Assembly: GCA_022768065.1 (NCBI GenBank)
Contig: JALELS010000006.1
Coordinates: 97,911-161,910 of the forward strand
Direction: 5' to 3'
DNA: 64,000 nt
DNA from: Ruminococcus sp.
GTDB taxonomy: Bacteria; Bacillota; Clostridia; Oscillospirales; Acutalibacteraceae
Position 1 is the stretch's first letter, and every line of letters starts with the position of its first letter. Shown here in pieces: positions 1-8,676 of this stretch. The notes beneath the pieces are model-generated. The model did no database searches. It was not told where the DNA came from and saw only the letters and a list, made by a program, of their open reading frames with translations. The translations under genes were made by a program, and so were the position numbers.

Positions 1-433
1 CGATATTATCACGAAGCGATGCGACATAAGTCTTATCAATATGATTTTTTGGTGAGAGAATACGGTGTGCGAACTCGCCGTCATCGGTTATCAGCACAAA
101 GCCCGTAGTATCTTTATCGAGTCTGCCGGCCGGGAACAGCCCACGACGCATAAGCTCCTCGGGTACAAGGTCGCAAACGGTCTTTTCGCCTTTTCCGTCG
201 CTTGCCGAAACAACACCTTTCGGCTTATTTAGCATAATGTAAATATGCTTTTTTATTGTAAAAATTTCACCGCGTACCCTTATTTCGTCCGTCTCGGCAT
301 CGACCTTTTCGGAACCGCTCTTGACCGTCTTGCCGTTAACCTCAACATCGCCGTGCGAAATCAGCCCCGCCGCGTCTTTTCTGCTGAGCTTGCCGCTGCC
401 CGCTATAAGTTTATCTATCCGCTCTTTTTTCAT
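1..433 (-). CDS. RsuA/RluB-type rRNA pseudouridine synthase, 3' end cut by window edge
   Basis: Reading the minus strand from an ATG at 433 gives an open frame to the window edge. It starts MKKERIDKLIAGSG and has the S4 RNA-binding fold in the first 60 residues, including SRKDAAGLISHGDVEVNGK. The RsuA-family signatures MLNKPKGVVSA and FPAGRLDKDTTG follow, the latter carrying the catalytic Asp. These enzymes isomerise a uridine in 16S or 23S rRNA to pseudouridine. Only about 144 residues are inside the window, so the exact target (RsuA or RluB type) cannot be decided. It is the last visible gene of a minus-strand run starting at rsmD; the gap to the DUF4830 gene is 14 bases. Confidence 0.82.
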   Translation of the reverse strand, partial: MKKERIDKLIAGSGKLSRKDAAGLISHGDVEVNGKTVKSGSEKVDAETDEIRVRGEIFTIKKHIYIMLNKPKGVVSASDGKGEKTVCDLVPEELMRRGLFPAGRLDKDTTGFVLITDDGEFAHRILSPKNHIDKTYVASLRDNI

Positions 434-447
434 CCGTTTCTCCTTAT

Positions 448-933
448 TTATTCGCCGGTGTTATCGGGTTTGGCAAAGCCGTGCATAAAGCCGTTAAGCT
501 CTGTTGAGCACACATCTCCGCCTATTACCTTACCGTCATACACCAAAATATTTGCGTGGATAAATCCGGTATTTTCGTAACCGGTATAATTTGTAATCTC
601 ATATGTCCAACGCTTTACCCGTTTTGAAGCGTACAAGGATAAATCAAATCCCTGTTCCTTTTGAAGCTCATTGTATTTTTCGTATACATCATCAAATTCC
701 GCGGGAATAATCACTTCGCAAACCTCGACAGGGTCCTCTTTTACACTCCAGCCGAACTGCGAAAGATATGCAATTCTGTCCTCGGAGGAGGCGGCTCTGA
801 TATTTAACGCCGCCGTTTTGCCGACCTCTGCCGTATGATGAGAAACAACAATCAGTACGACTGCGAGCAACGCCACAAAAAATATAAGCAGCGCCATTTT
901 TACTTGCCTTTTCTTTACGGAGTATACGAACAT
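448..933 (-). CDS. DUF4830-like membrane-anchored protein
   Basis: This 161-residue protein has one N-terminal hydrophobic segment (about residues 13-31) after a basic stretch, so it is probably an exported or membrane-anchored protein. The soluble part (about 35-161) has the YLSQFGW and EVIIPAEFDDVY blocks that I associate with DUF4830 proteins of clostridia; no activity is known for that family. The ATG at 933 has a GAGGTG ribosome site 8 bases upstream. It lies between the coiled-coil protein and the pseudouridine synthase in a tightly packed run. The family assignment is from memory of sequence style. Confidence 0.6.
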   Translation of the reverse strand: MFVYSVKKRQVKMALLIFFVALLAVVLIVVSHHTAEVGKTAALNIRAASSEDRIAYLSQFGWSVKEDPVEVCEVIIPAEFDDVYEKYNELQKEQGFDLSLYASKRVKRWTYEITNYTGYENTGFIHANILVYDGKVIGGDVCSTELNGFMHGFAKPDNTGE

Positions 934-999
934 ATAAATTCACCTCGAAGCAAATATATGCAACGAGGCGAAATAAAATACTATATAAGGCAGCAAAAA

Positions 1000-1542
1000 T
1001 TACTTGCTCTCTTCGGGAGCCTTTTTATGCTGAGCGGCAGCTTTGAGAGACTGACGCACGCGTCTGATCTCATTTACGGAGTTGGTAAGACCCTCGTCTG
1101 CCATAGATACGACTCTCTCAACATATTCACCTGCGCTTTTGCGCATATCGTTGGACCACTTCTGCGCCTGCTCTGTAAGCTCCGCGGCGGTTCCTCTCGC
1201 CTGCTCGACGATACCGTTTGCCTTTTTGCGTGCTTCCGCCATAATATTTTCCGCCTCTGCCTCGGCGCCCTTTGTTATCTCGTGCTCGGAAACAAGCTCA
1301 TCGGCTTTTTTCTTTGCGGCGGTTATAATGCCCTCGGCGGTACTCTGAGCCGCTGTAAGTATTTCTTTTCTCTCGGAGGCTATTTTTCTCGCCTGCATCA
1401 GCTCATCGGGCATATTAAGTCTCATATCCTCGATTGTGGTTCTGAGTCTTTCGACGTCAACTATCTGATTTGAAGTAAAAGGAACGGATTTTCCCTCGTC
1501 GATTATCTGCTCAAGTTCCTCTATTAAGCTTTCAATAGTCAT
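1000..1542 (-). CDS. Coiled-coil protein (ATP-synthase-B/DivIVA-like helix)
   Basis: This 180-residue, almost entirely helical protein is rich in Ala, Glu and Lys. Residues 50-130 repeat a pattern such as AEAENIMAEARKKANGIVEQA, typical of V-type ATPase subunit H/E or DivIVA-like stalks. There is no signal peptide or membrane segment. Similar proteins next to coaD in clostridia are usually labelled 'ATPase' or 'hypothetical'; real membership in an ATPase is unlikely because no other subunit is present. The start at 1542 has AGAGGTG about 9 bases upstream. A cell-division or scaffold role would be a guess. Confidence 0.6.
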   Translation of the reverse strand: MTIESLIEELEQIIDEGKSVPFTSNQIVDVERLRTTIEDMRLNMPDELMQARKIASERKEILTAAQSTAEGIITAAKKKADELVSEHEITKGAEAEAENIMAEARKKANGIVEQARGTAAELTEQAQKWSNDMRKSAGEYVERVVSMADEGLTNSVNEIRRVRQSLKAAAQHKKAPEESK

Positions 1543-1575
1543 TTGTTTTACACCTCTTATTTGCTGTCTCTCTGG

Positions 1576-2061
1576 TTATTTTTTTATCCTTTTGATAATG
1601 TCCTCGCGTATTTCAGCAGGAACGAATGTACTGATGTCACCGCCGAGCTCACAGACCTGTTTTACAACACTTGAGCTTAAGTACATATTTTCGGCACGCG
1701 TTGTAATGAATACCGTTTCAAGTTCGTTATTGAGTTTTTTATTTGTGAGCGCCTGTTGAAATTCATACTCAAAATCCGAAACCGCACGAAGTCCCTTTAC
1801 TATGGCAACCGCCTCCTTGCGGCGTGCGTAGTCGGCGAGCAAACCGTCATAGCGGTCTACCTCGACATTCGGCATATCTGCGGTGCAGCGCTTCAAAAGC
1901 TCAACTCTCTCCTCCGACGTGAAAGCATAATTATTTTTTTTATGATAATTTGTCATTACGACAACGATGACCTTATCAAACATTTTCGCACTTCTGCGGA
2001 TAATGTCAAGGTGCCCCATTGTAACAGGGTCAAAACTGCCGGGACATATAACCGTTTTCAA
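1576..2061 (-). CDS. coaD: Phosphopantetheine adenylyltransferase
   Basis: The enzyme transfers AMP from ATP to 4'-phosphopantetheine, the fourth step of coenzyme A synthesis. It shows the nucleotidyltransferase signature CPGSFDPVTMGHLDII near the N terminus (the T/HxGH-type ATP site), the KGLRAVSDFEYE substrate loop near residue 90, and the C-terminal YLSSSVVKQ motif. I place the start at a TTG at 2061, which has a strong GGAGGGG ribosome site and gives 161 residues, the normal length. Longer in-frame starts exist but would add about 27 residues overlapping rsmD. It directly follows rsmD, a pairing common in Firmicutes. Confidence 0.93.
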   Translation of the reverse strand: MKTVICPGSFDPVTMGHLDIIRRSAKMFDKVIVVVMTNYHKKNNYAFTSEERVELLKRCTADMPNVEVDRYDGLLADYARRKEAVAIVKGLRAVSDFEYEFQQALTNKKLNNELETVFITTRAENMYLSSSVVKQVCELGGDISTFVPAEIREDIIKRIKK

Positions 2062-2077
2062 GGAATCCCCTCCGAAT

Positions 2078-2614
2078 TTACTTTTTATAGGTAGTGAGTT
2101 TAGTCTTGGAATATTTATATTCCTTAAACTTTTTAATATCACCGACTTCTTCCGGTAATTCCTCGCGATAATCGGTTTCGCACATTACAATGCCGCCGTC
2201 ATTTAAAACACTGTCGACAAGCGACAGAGCTGTTTCTGCCATTTGCCTGTTATACGGCGGATCAAGGAGAATTATATCAAACTTTTCCGCGGTACTGCGA
2301 AGAAAACCAAAGCTGTCGGAATTTATAACCGTGGCTTTATCTGACAAACCGCAGGCTTTAAGGTTTTGCTTGACAACGGAAAAAGCCTCTGCGCTTTTAT
2401 CAACAAACACAGCCTTTTCGGCGCCGCGTGAAAGAGCCTCTATTCCGAGCTGACCCGACCCCGCAAAAAGGTCAAGCACCGATTTCCCGGGAATATCAAA
2501 CTGTATTATACTGAACATAGCCTCTTTTACCCTGTCGGTAGTCGGGCGTACGATTTCTTCGCCCTCAAGAGTCACAAGTTTTCGTCCTCTGGCTGTACCG
2601 GTAATAACTCTCAT
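2078..2614 (-). CDS. rsmD: 16S rRNA (guanine966-N2)-methyltransferase
   Basis: This is a 178-residue class I SAM methyltransferase. The N terminus MRVITGTARGRKL and the block RPTTDRVKEAMFSI are diagnostic for RsmD. The SAM site VLDLFAGSGQLGIEALSRGA lies near residues 45-65, and the catalytic DPPY motif (ILLDPPYN) near 115. It methylates G966 of 16S rRNA. The start has GGGGAG about 5 bases upstream. It is the first gene of the rsmD-coaD run. Confidence 0.93.
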   Translation of the reverse strand: MRVITGTARGRKLVTLEGEEIVRPTTDRVKEAMFSIIQFDIPGKSVLDLFAGSGQLGIEALSRGAEKAVFVDKSAEAFSVVKQNLKACGLSDKATVINSDSFGFLRSTAEKFDIILLDPPYNRQMAETALSLVDSVLNDGGIVMCETDYREELPEEVGDIKKFKEYKYSKTKLTTYKK

Positions 2615-2681
2615 AAGTTCTCCCCATAAAAATGCTTCTAATATTATTTCATTATTTTATCACAATTGTCAACAGTTTTCA

Positions 2682-3338
2682 CTATTTTTTTAAATTTAAG
2701 AGCATTTTCTTTAATTCTTCAGCGTCTTTCGCGGTCTTTTCCGCTCCGGCTTTTTCGAGAACTTCCCTGTCGCGATAGCCCCAAAGCACGGCAATCATAC
2801 TAAGACCCGAATTTCTTGCCGTTTCAACATCAACCTCGCTGTCGCCGACGTATACGGTCTCGCTCTTTTCGGAGCCCATCTTTTCCATGGCAAACAAAAC
2901 ATTGTCGGGAAACGGCTTGTTTCTGCGTTCTTTTACGCTTCCGACAACTGTTTTGACATAATCGCCGAACATTTCGCCGCAGAGCTCCTGCGCGGCAAAA
3001 TCCGCTTTATTTGTAACAATAGCAAGCTTAAAGCCGTTTTCATAAAGAGTTTTCAGCATATCCGTAATTCCGGGATACGGTTTCGTTTTATTTGCCATAT
3101 TCTTTTTATAATTGCGGCAGAAAATATCAAAGCATTTATCAATTTCCGCCTTATCGGTGCCCATGGGAACAGCTCTCTCGATAAGCTTATATATACCGTT
3201 TCCGACAAACCTGCGCACCTCGTCGCGCGTTCTTTCGGGGTAACCCTCGGTTCTGAGTGTGTAATTTGTGCTGTCGGCAAGGTCGTCGAGAGAATTAAGG
3301 AGAGTTCCGTCGAGGTCAAATATAACTGAGTTTTTCAT
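2682..3338 (-). CDS. HAD hydrolase, phosphoglycolate phosphatase-like
   Basis: This 218-residue haloacid-dehalogenase phosphatase has motif I FDLDGTLLNS at the N terminus, with the nucleophile Asp. It also has a helical cap, motif II IVTNK near residue 110, and motif IV YVGDSEVDVETARNSG near 168. The fold and length fit the Gph/PpaX/PpaC branch, which acts on phosphoglycolate, pyrophosphate or other small phosphates; sequence alone does not fix the substrate. The ATG at 3338 is preferred over an in-frame start 18 bases upstream that lies inside uvrC. The uvrC stop and this ATG are separated by one base, suggesting coupled translation. Confidence 0.85.
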   Translation of the reverse strand: MKNSVIFDLDGTLLNSLDDLADSTNYTLRTEGYPERTRDEVRRFVGNGIYKLIERAVPMGTDKAEIDKCFDIFCRNYKKNMANKTKPYPGITDMLKTLYENGFKLAIVTNKADFAAQELCGEMFGDYVKTVVGSVKERRNKPFPDNVLFAMEKMGSEKSETVYVGDSEVDVETARNSGLSMIAVLWGYRDREVLEKAGAEKTAKDAEELKKMLLNLKK

Positions 3339-3339
3339 T

Positions 3340-5184
3340 TTACTGATCCTTTGCATTGTAATAATCGTAAATTTTCTGTGCGACGGACGGTGTTATACCC
3401 GGAACTTTTGAAAGCTCCGCAACATCGGCGTTTCTGATTGCCGTTATTGTTTTAAAATACTTTAAAAGAGCCGTTGCCCTTTTTTCGCCGACACCGTCTA
3501 TCTCGGTAAGCGAAAGAGAAAGCCCGCGTTTTTCGTGTTTTTTATGATGATACGCTATGGAAAAGCGATGAACCTCGTTTTGAATTTCGGATACAAGAGT
3601 AAATACCTGGCGCTTGGAATTTATGGCTATCTCGCCGCCGTCGCCCGAAATTGCGCGCGTACGGTGACGATTGTCTTTTACCATACCGAAAAGAGGAATG
3701 TTAAGCCCGAATTCGCGAAGCACGGGTTCTACGGCGTGAACCTGTCCGATGCCGCCGTCGAGCAATATAAGGTCGGGTAATTTGCCGAAGCCCTCTTCGG
3801 AATTTTTACTTTTTTCATACTCGGAAAAACGTCTTGTAAGCACTTCGTTCATTGCGCGGTAATCATCGTTACCGTCAAAGCTCTTTATTGCAAAACGCTT
3901 ATAAGCCTTGCGATAAGGCTTACCGGATTTAAAGACTATCATACCTGCCACAGAGTCCTGACCTGCGGTATGCGATATATCGTAGGACTCGATATACTCC
4001 GGAGTCTTTTTAAGTCCGAGTAAATCCTTAAGTTCATCGAGAACGGCAATTTCCCTGCCGGTTCTGCCCTTTTTAATGGCGAGTTTTTCTTCGGCATTTT
4101 TACGGCACATATTTACTATTTCAAGCTGTTCGCCCCTTGACGGAACAAAAACCGTGACCTTTTTGCCTTTTTTCTCGGTAAGCCATTGCTCCAAAAGTTC
4201 CTTGTCGGCAACCTCGCCGTCTACCGTAACGCGCTTCGGGATATTGTCTCGCATAGAATAATATGACGTTATGAAATCGGAGCGCATAGTCTCTTTATCA
4301 CCTGGGTCGTCAAAGAAAAAGTGCTCGCTGTCAAAAAGTCTGCCGTTTGAAAATCTCAAAACCGCAAGGCACACACTGCCGTCAATATCGGCGGTTGAAA
4401 AAACGTCCTGTTCCTCAACCGATTTATATACAACCTTTTGCTTTTCCTTTATGCGTTCTATGGCGTTTATGCGGTCGCGGAGCTTTGCCGCCTGCTCAAA
4501 ATCCAATTCTTCTGCCGCATTTTCCATTTTTTCGCGCAAATCGGCTATTATTTCGCGGCTGTCACCCTTTAAAAACGCAACTGCGCCGTTTACCGCCTCG
4601 TCATAATCGGCTTTTTTGATTTTACCCGTACAAAGTCCGCAACATTGCGAAATATAATAATTAAGGCATGGTCTGCTCTTGCCGAAATCGCGCGGAAAGA
4701 CCTTGTTGCACTGCGGTAATTTGAATATTTTATTGGCCGCGTCCACACTTTGCCTTACCGAATACGAACTGAGATACGGACCTATATATTCCGAACCGTC
4801 ATCTTTTTTATTGAACACGGCGGAAATCTTGCGATATTCACCTTCGGATATGCGAATGTAGCTGTAACCCTTATCGTCTTTTAAAAGAATATTGTATTTC
4901 GGCGAATGCTGTTTTATCAGACTGCACTCAAGAACGAGAGCTTCAAATTCGCTTCCCGTTACTATATAATCAAAACGGTCGACATTTTCCACCATTTTAC
5001 GTACTTTTATCGGATGGCGATTTTGCGAGCCGAAATACTGGCTGACGCGGTTTTTAAGTGCTTTTGCTTTACCGATATATATTATTTCCCCATCGGCATT
5101 TTTCATAATATAAACGCCCGGCAAAAGAGGCAGGCTCATCGCCTTTTTTCTGAGTATTTTCATTTTCGGATTCAAAGCACTCAC
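3340..5184 (-). CDS. uvrC: Excinuclease ABC subunit C
   Basis: This 614-residue UvrC makes both incisions in nucleotide excision repair together with UvrB. The GIY-YIG nuclease domain is at about residues 18-95 (GVYIMKNADGEIIYIGKAK). The UvrB-binding UVR motif is near 215-240 (LDFEQAAKLRDRINAIE). The RNase-H-like second nuclease is near 395-500 (YDISHTAGQDSVAGM), and a helix-hairpin-helix DNA-binding end is at about 560-610. Four Cys (CNKV, CLNYYISQCCGLC) lie in the linker. The start is uncertain: a GTG at 5184, a TTG at 5175 or an ATG at 5163 are all possible. Confidence 0.95.
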   Translation of the reverse strand: MSALNPKMKILRKKAMSLPLLPGVYIMKNADGEIIYIGKAKALKNRVSQYFGSQNRHPIKVRKMVENVDRFDYIVTGSEFEALVLECSLIKQHSPKYNILLKDDKGYSYIRISEGEYRKISAVFNKKDDGSEYIGPYLSSYSVRQSVDAANKIFKLPQCNKVFPRDFGKSRPCLNYYISQCCGLCTGKIKKADYDEAVNGAVAFLKGDSREIIADLREKMENAAEELDFEQAAKLRDRINAIERIKEKQKVVYKSVEEQDVFSTADIDGSVCLAVLRFSNGRLFDSEHFFFDDPGDKETMRSDFITSYYSMRDNIPKRVTVDGEVADKELLEQWLTEKKGKKVTVFVPSRGEQLEIVNMCRKNAEEKLAIKKGRTGREIAVLDELKDLLGLKKTPEYIESYDISHTAGQDSVAGMIVFKSGKPYRKAYKRFAIKSFDGNDDYRAMNEVLTRRFSEYEKSKNSEEGFGKLPDLILLDGGIGQVHAVEPVLREFGLNIPLFGMVKDNRHRTRAISGDGGEIAINSKRQVFTLVSEIQNEVHRFSIAYHHKKHEKRGLSLSLTEIDGVGEKRATALLKYFKTITAIRNADVAELSKVPGITPSVAQKIYDYYNAKDQ

Positions 5185-5204
5185 CGCCCTTCGTTAAAAA
5201 ATAA

Positions 5205-5231
5205 GGCACACCGAAGAAAATACGGTGTGCC
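5205..5231 (-). terminator. Rho-independent terminator after HPr gene
   Basis: A perfect 9-bp stem GGCACACCG / CGGTGTGCC with a 9-base loop lies between the HPr stop and the uvrC start. On the minus strand it is followed by a T-rich run (TTATTTTTTAA), as expected for termination of the HPr transcript. Confidence 0.8.
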
Positions 5232-5251
5232 GTTTTAATTGAATATTTAAA

Positions 5252-5515
5252 TTACTCGGCAAAGCCTGATTCAACAAGCTTAACAAGCTCCTCAACGGCC
5301 TGTTCTTCATCGGGGCCGCCGGCAATGATCCTGATCTTTGTGCCACCCATTATGCCGAGTGAAAGAACGCCGAGAAGGCTCTTTGCGTTAACTCTTCTCT
5401 CTTCCTTTTCAACCCAGATAGAAGATTTAAACTCATTGGCTTTCTGAATGAAGAAGGTTGCAGGACGAGCATGAAGTCCTACCTGATTTTGAACAAGAAC
5501 ATCTTTAACGTACAT
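5252..5515 (-). CDS. ptsH: HPr family phosphocarrier protein
   Basis: This is an 87-residue HPr, either the phosphoryl carrier of the sugar phosphotransferase system or its regulatory paralogue Crh. The active-site region is GLHARPA with His15. The regulatory serine is present at Ser46 in the block NAKSLLGVLSLG, so it can probably be phosphorylated by HPr kinase and act with CcpA in carbon catabolite control. His15 argues against Crh. I chose the ATG at 5515, with GGGGAG 7 bases upstream; a longer frame upstream is not family-like. No other PTS gene is in the window. Confidence 0.9.
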   Translation of the reverse strand: MYVKDVLVQNQVGLHARPATFFIQKANEFKSSIWVEKEERRVNAKSLLGVLSLGIMGGTKIRIIAGGPDEEQAVEELVKLVESGFAE

Positions 5516-5744
5516 AGTTATTCTCCCCAAATATTGATATATAATAATGTTTTTTCTTCGTACCGTTAACATATTATACCACAAAACTTGTCCTCGTCAA
5601 CGGCTTTGACACGATATATGGGGGATTTTGCAATAATTCGGCTGTACCTCCAAAGACAAATCAAAACAATTTTAAATGTTTGTGCAAAATAACAACCGCA
5701 AGCTTTAGTTCATATTGAATATACACAAAAAAATCGGGCACAAA

Positions 5745-6680
5745 TCAGTTGTTGACTTTTTGGTGAATCGGATATGTTTTTTCGCTTAAAACGCCGAAGC
5801 TGTAACCCATACTTTTATAATATGCGATTATCTCGGGAAGTGCCTCCACAGTTGTGTTTTTCACCGCAGAATCGTGCAAAAGTACAACTATTGTGTTGGA
5901 TTTCGGTACTTTTTTACAATTCTCTATTATAGTGTTTTTAGGCTGTTCCCTTGATACGGCGTCACCCGAAGAAACGTTCCAATCAAAATAGCAATATCCT
6001 TTTTCTTGCACCTCTTTTGTCAGCGTCGTCATAATCCCCGGCGAATACTTGCGGCTTATGGTATTGCTGCTGCCTCCGGGAAAACGAAATATGTTTGTAC
6101 GGACTCCCGTTTCATTGTATACGAGATCGGATATTTTCTGCAAATCGTCAAAAAACGCCTGCTCCGAAGCATACACCTGCGGATAATTGTGAGAATATGA
6201 ATGAAGCGCGATTTGGTTTCCCGATTCGGTTATGTTTTTCATATACCCGTTATACTTACCGCCGTTTTTCACAAAAAAAGTCGCCTTAACTCCGTTTTCA
6301 TTCAGGATATCGATTATCCTCGGAGTGTTAGGCGACGGGCCGTCATCAAAGGTCAGGTAAACAACTTTGCCGGCATTGGCTTCGGCGAGTGCCCTGCTCT
6401 CTTGTTCCCTTTTAAGCGACACCTGCTCGTTAAGCTTTGATATTTCGCCGTTCAGACTGCCCTTTTCATCCGCAAATAACGATTCCCGTTCACTCAGCGA
6501 TTGCTCCACAGCCGCCTTTTGTGCCGCAACCGTTTTTAGATTTTGCTTGGTTTTATTATATTTGACTCCGAACACCGCAAGCAGTATTGAGATTAAAATA
6601 ATCAACAATGACAGAACAAATATCATTTTTTTAAACAAATTATTTTGTTTTACAACAATGCTTAACCTTTGCTTTTCCAC
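5745..6680 (-). CDS. Membrane-anchored polysaccharide deacetylase
   Basis: This 311-residue CE4 (NodB-type) deacetylase has one membrane anchor at about residues 18-40, a coiled-coil stalk at about 45-95 and a NodB domain from about 105. Motif 1 is TFDDGPSPNTP (catalytic and metal-binding Asp pair), motif 2 is HSYSH (metal-binding His), motif 3 is RFPGGSS, motif 4 is DWNVSSGD, and motif 5 is VLLHDS. It should remove N-acetyl groups from peptidoglycan or another cell-wall glycan outside the membrane. The start is a GTG at 6680 with AAGGA about 11 bases upstream. It is monocistronic. Confidence 0.88.
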   Translation of the reverse strand: MEKQRLSIVVKQNNLFKKMIFVLSLLIILISILLAVFGVKYNKTKQNLKTVAAQKAAVEQSLSERESLFADEKGSLNGEISKLNEQVSLKREQESRALAEANAGKVVYLTFDDGPSPNTPRIIDILNENGVKATFFVKNGGKYNGYMKNITESGNQIALHSYSHNYPQVYASEQAFFDDLQKISDLVYNETGVRTNIFRFPGGSSNTISRKYSPGIMTTLTKEVQEKGYCYFDWNVSSGDAVSREQPKNTIIENCKKVPKSNTIVVLLHDSAVKNTTVEALPEIIAYYKSMGYSFGVLSEKTYPIHQKVNN

Positions 6681-6714
6681 CGCAATTACATCCTTTGATT
6701 TAATTTACAACTCC

Positions 6715-6742
6715 ATTATATAATACTGTTCGACAAAATCAA
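6715..6742 (-). promoter_or_regulatory. Sigma-A-type promoter for the deacetylase gene
   Basis: On the minus strand TTGATT is followed after 16 bases by TATAAT, about 35 bases before the GTG start. Confidence 0.55.
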
Positions 6743-6783
6743 GTAACAAATAATTACAAGAAAATTAATAATTTATTAAGCGC

Positions 6784-6816
6784 AAAAATGCCGTGTGAAA
6801 GAATGCTTCACACGGC
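6784..6816 (-). terminator. Terminator after adenine deaminase gene
   Basis: A 10-bp perfect stem GCCGTGTGAA / TTCACACGGC with a 7-base loop (6790-6816). On the minus strand it is followed by a run of five T, just past the ade stop. Confidence 0.8.
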
Positions 6817-6849
6817 ATAATATCAACAAAAACTCTTATAAAAGTTTAT

Positions 6850-8544
6850 TTATTCCGCCGCAAGCCGGACCTCACTCTGAGTATCAACATTAACAAGACC
6901 CATAGTGGTAAGCTTTAAATGCGGTATTACCGGCAAACTCAAAAACGACATAATCATAAACGGCTCAAAGCCCTTCGGCACACCGAGAGAATACACGCTT
7001 TCGCGTACCTTTTCGTTTTGTTCCGCGGCAGTTTCCGCCGCCGAGCATGACATAAGTCCGCCTATCGGGAGAGGCATTTCCGATACTACCTTTCCGTTTT
7101 TAACCGAAACTATACCGCCGCCGAGCTCACGTATACGGTTTGCGGCAAACGCCATATCATCGGTATTTGTGCCTATCACAATAAGGTTGTGTGAATCGTG
7201 CGCCACGGAGGAAGCTATTGCGCCTTCTTTAAGCCCTATACCCTTTATAAAGGCGTTGCCTATATGGCCCGTGTTATGATGTCTTTCAATAACGGCTATT
7301 TTCAATATATCATGCTCGATATCTATGCCGTTATTGCAGTCGAAATCAATATCCGATACCAAATCATCGGTCAAAAGCTGCCCGTCTACAAGCGATATAA
7401 CGTGGCATTTTCTTTTGCCGTTATAATCGACGGCAAAATCAGACGAAGAGAGCATAGGCAAATTAAAGGAACTGCGCACCTTTTTTTCGAGTGCCTCGCT
7501 TACCTTCGGTACATCAAACCGAAGTGTTTTACCGTCCGAAACAACTTTTTCACCGTTTTTGTATACATCGCGAACAATCACCTTATCAAGATCGTCGAGG
7601 ACAAGCATATCCGCTTTGTACCCCGGCGCTACGGCGCCTGTATTTTTAAGTCCGAAACATTCCGCCGCATGGAGAGTAGCCATTCTTATGCCTGTTACGG
7701 CGCTCTTACCCATTTGTGCGGCAGAGCGGATTATGCTGTCTATGTGTCCGTTTGAAATAAGATCGGCCGGGTGTTTATCGTCGGTTACCAAAAGGCATCT
7801 TTGCTCCCACGGATCGTCAAACAAAGGCAAAAGACCCGAGAGATTTCTCGCCGCAGTACCCTGTCTTATCATTATTCTCTGACCCTTGCGTATGCGCTCT
7901 TTGGCTTCATCGGCAGAGGAACACTCATGGTCGTCGCCTATTCCCGCGGAAATATATTTATCAAGCGGTTTGCCAGTCAAAAGCGGAGCATGGCCGTTTA
8001 CCACAAGTCCGCGAGCCAAAGCGGATTTTATCTTTTTTTCGAGTTTACTGTCGCCTGCTACCACGCCGACGTAATTCATAACTTCACCGAGACCGAGGAC
8101 GCGCTTTTCGGAATAAAATTCTTCTATATCATCTGCCGAGAGAACCGCACCCGATTCATCAAAGCCCGTTGCCGGAACGCAAGACGGTATTACGAAATAT
8201 ACGGTAAGCGGAAGTCCCTCGCTTGATTCAAGCATATAACGAAGTCCCTCTTTACCGCTGACATTGGCTATTTCGTGCGGATCTGCTATTACTGCGGTTG
8301 TACCGTGAGAAACTGCGGTTTTGGCAAATTCGGGGCAAGTGAGCATTGTGCTTTCAATATGTATATGACCGTCTATAAATCCGGGGCAAATGTATTTTCC
8401 CGTAACGTCGATTACTTCATCGGCTTCATCATCGCCGTAATCATCCACGCCCAAAATAACTCCGTTTTCAAAAAGGACATTTGTCTTTATGAGTTCGCCC
8501 GTAAAAACATTGACTACCGTTCCGTTTTTAAATAACTTTTTCAT
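6850..8544 (-). CDS. ade: Adenine deaminase
   Basis: This 564-residue amidohydrolase-superfamily enzyme converts adenine to hypoxanthine and ammonia for purine salvage. The metal-binding start GHIHIES is near residue 59. The bacterial Ade signatures SHGTTAVIADPHEIANV and VNGHAPLLTGKPL follow, then the DDHE block, and a C-terminal extension includes IAHRHxxTG-like IERHHNTGHIG. Length and domain order match bacterial Ade (Mn/Fe-dependent). I looked for a purine riboswitch upstream and saw none. Confidence 0.93.
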   Translation of the reverse strand: MKKLFKNGTVVNVFTGELIKTNVLFENGVILGVDDYGDDEADEVIDVTGKYICPGFIDGHIHIESTMLTCPEFAKTAVSHGTTAVIADPHEIANVSGKEGLRYMLESSEGLPLTVYFVIPSCVPATGFDESGAVLSADDIEEFYSEKRVLGLGEVMNYVGVVAGDSKLEKKIKSALARGLVVNGHAPLLTGKPLDKYISAGIGDDHECSSADEAKERIRKGQRIMIRQGTAARNLSGLLPLFDDPWEQRCLLVTDDKHPADLISNGHIDSIIRSAAQMGKSAVTGIRMATLHAAECFGLKNTGAVAPGYKADMLVLDDLDKVIVRDVYKNGEKVVSDGKTLRFDVPKVSEALEKKVRSSFNLPMLSSSDFAVDYNGKRKCHVISLVDGQLLTDDLVSDIDFDCNNGIDIEHDILKIAVIERHHNTGHIGNAFIKGIGLKEGAIASSVAHDSHNLIVIGTNTDDMAFAANRIRELGGGIVSVKNGKVVSEMPLPIGGLMSCSAAETAAEQNEKVRESVYSLGVPKGFEPFMIMSFLSLPVIPHLKLTTMGLVNVDTQSEVRLAAE

Positions 8545-8640
8545 AGTGCGCTCCTTAAAAAGTCAGAATATTTTTCCGCAAATAATTGTAACACAAAAAT
8601 AAATTGATAGCTACAAAAAGTTATAAGCTAATACGAAAAA

Positions 8641-8669
8641 AGCAGGCAGCCGAAATACGACTGTCCGCT
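8641..8669 (-). terminator. Imperfect terminator hairpin after the giant surface protein
   Basis: A 12-bp stem with two mismatches, AGCAGGCAGCCG / CGACTGTCCGCT, sits 8 bases past the stop codon. On the minus strand it is followed by a T-run. Confidence 0.6.
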
Positions 8670-8676
8670 TTTCCGA

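Noticed and set aside
835..1473. 212-codon plus-strand frame
   Set aside because: It lies opposite the coiled-coil and DUF4830 genes, which have good ribosome sites and family-like sequence; the plus frame is low-complexity shadow.
8545..8640. Purine riboswitch upstream of adenine deaminase
   Set aside because: The leader is short and AT-rich and shows no three-way-junction stems or the conserved TATA..GG loops.
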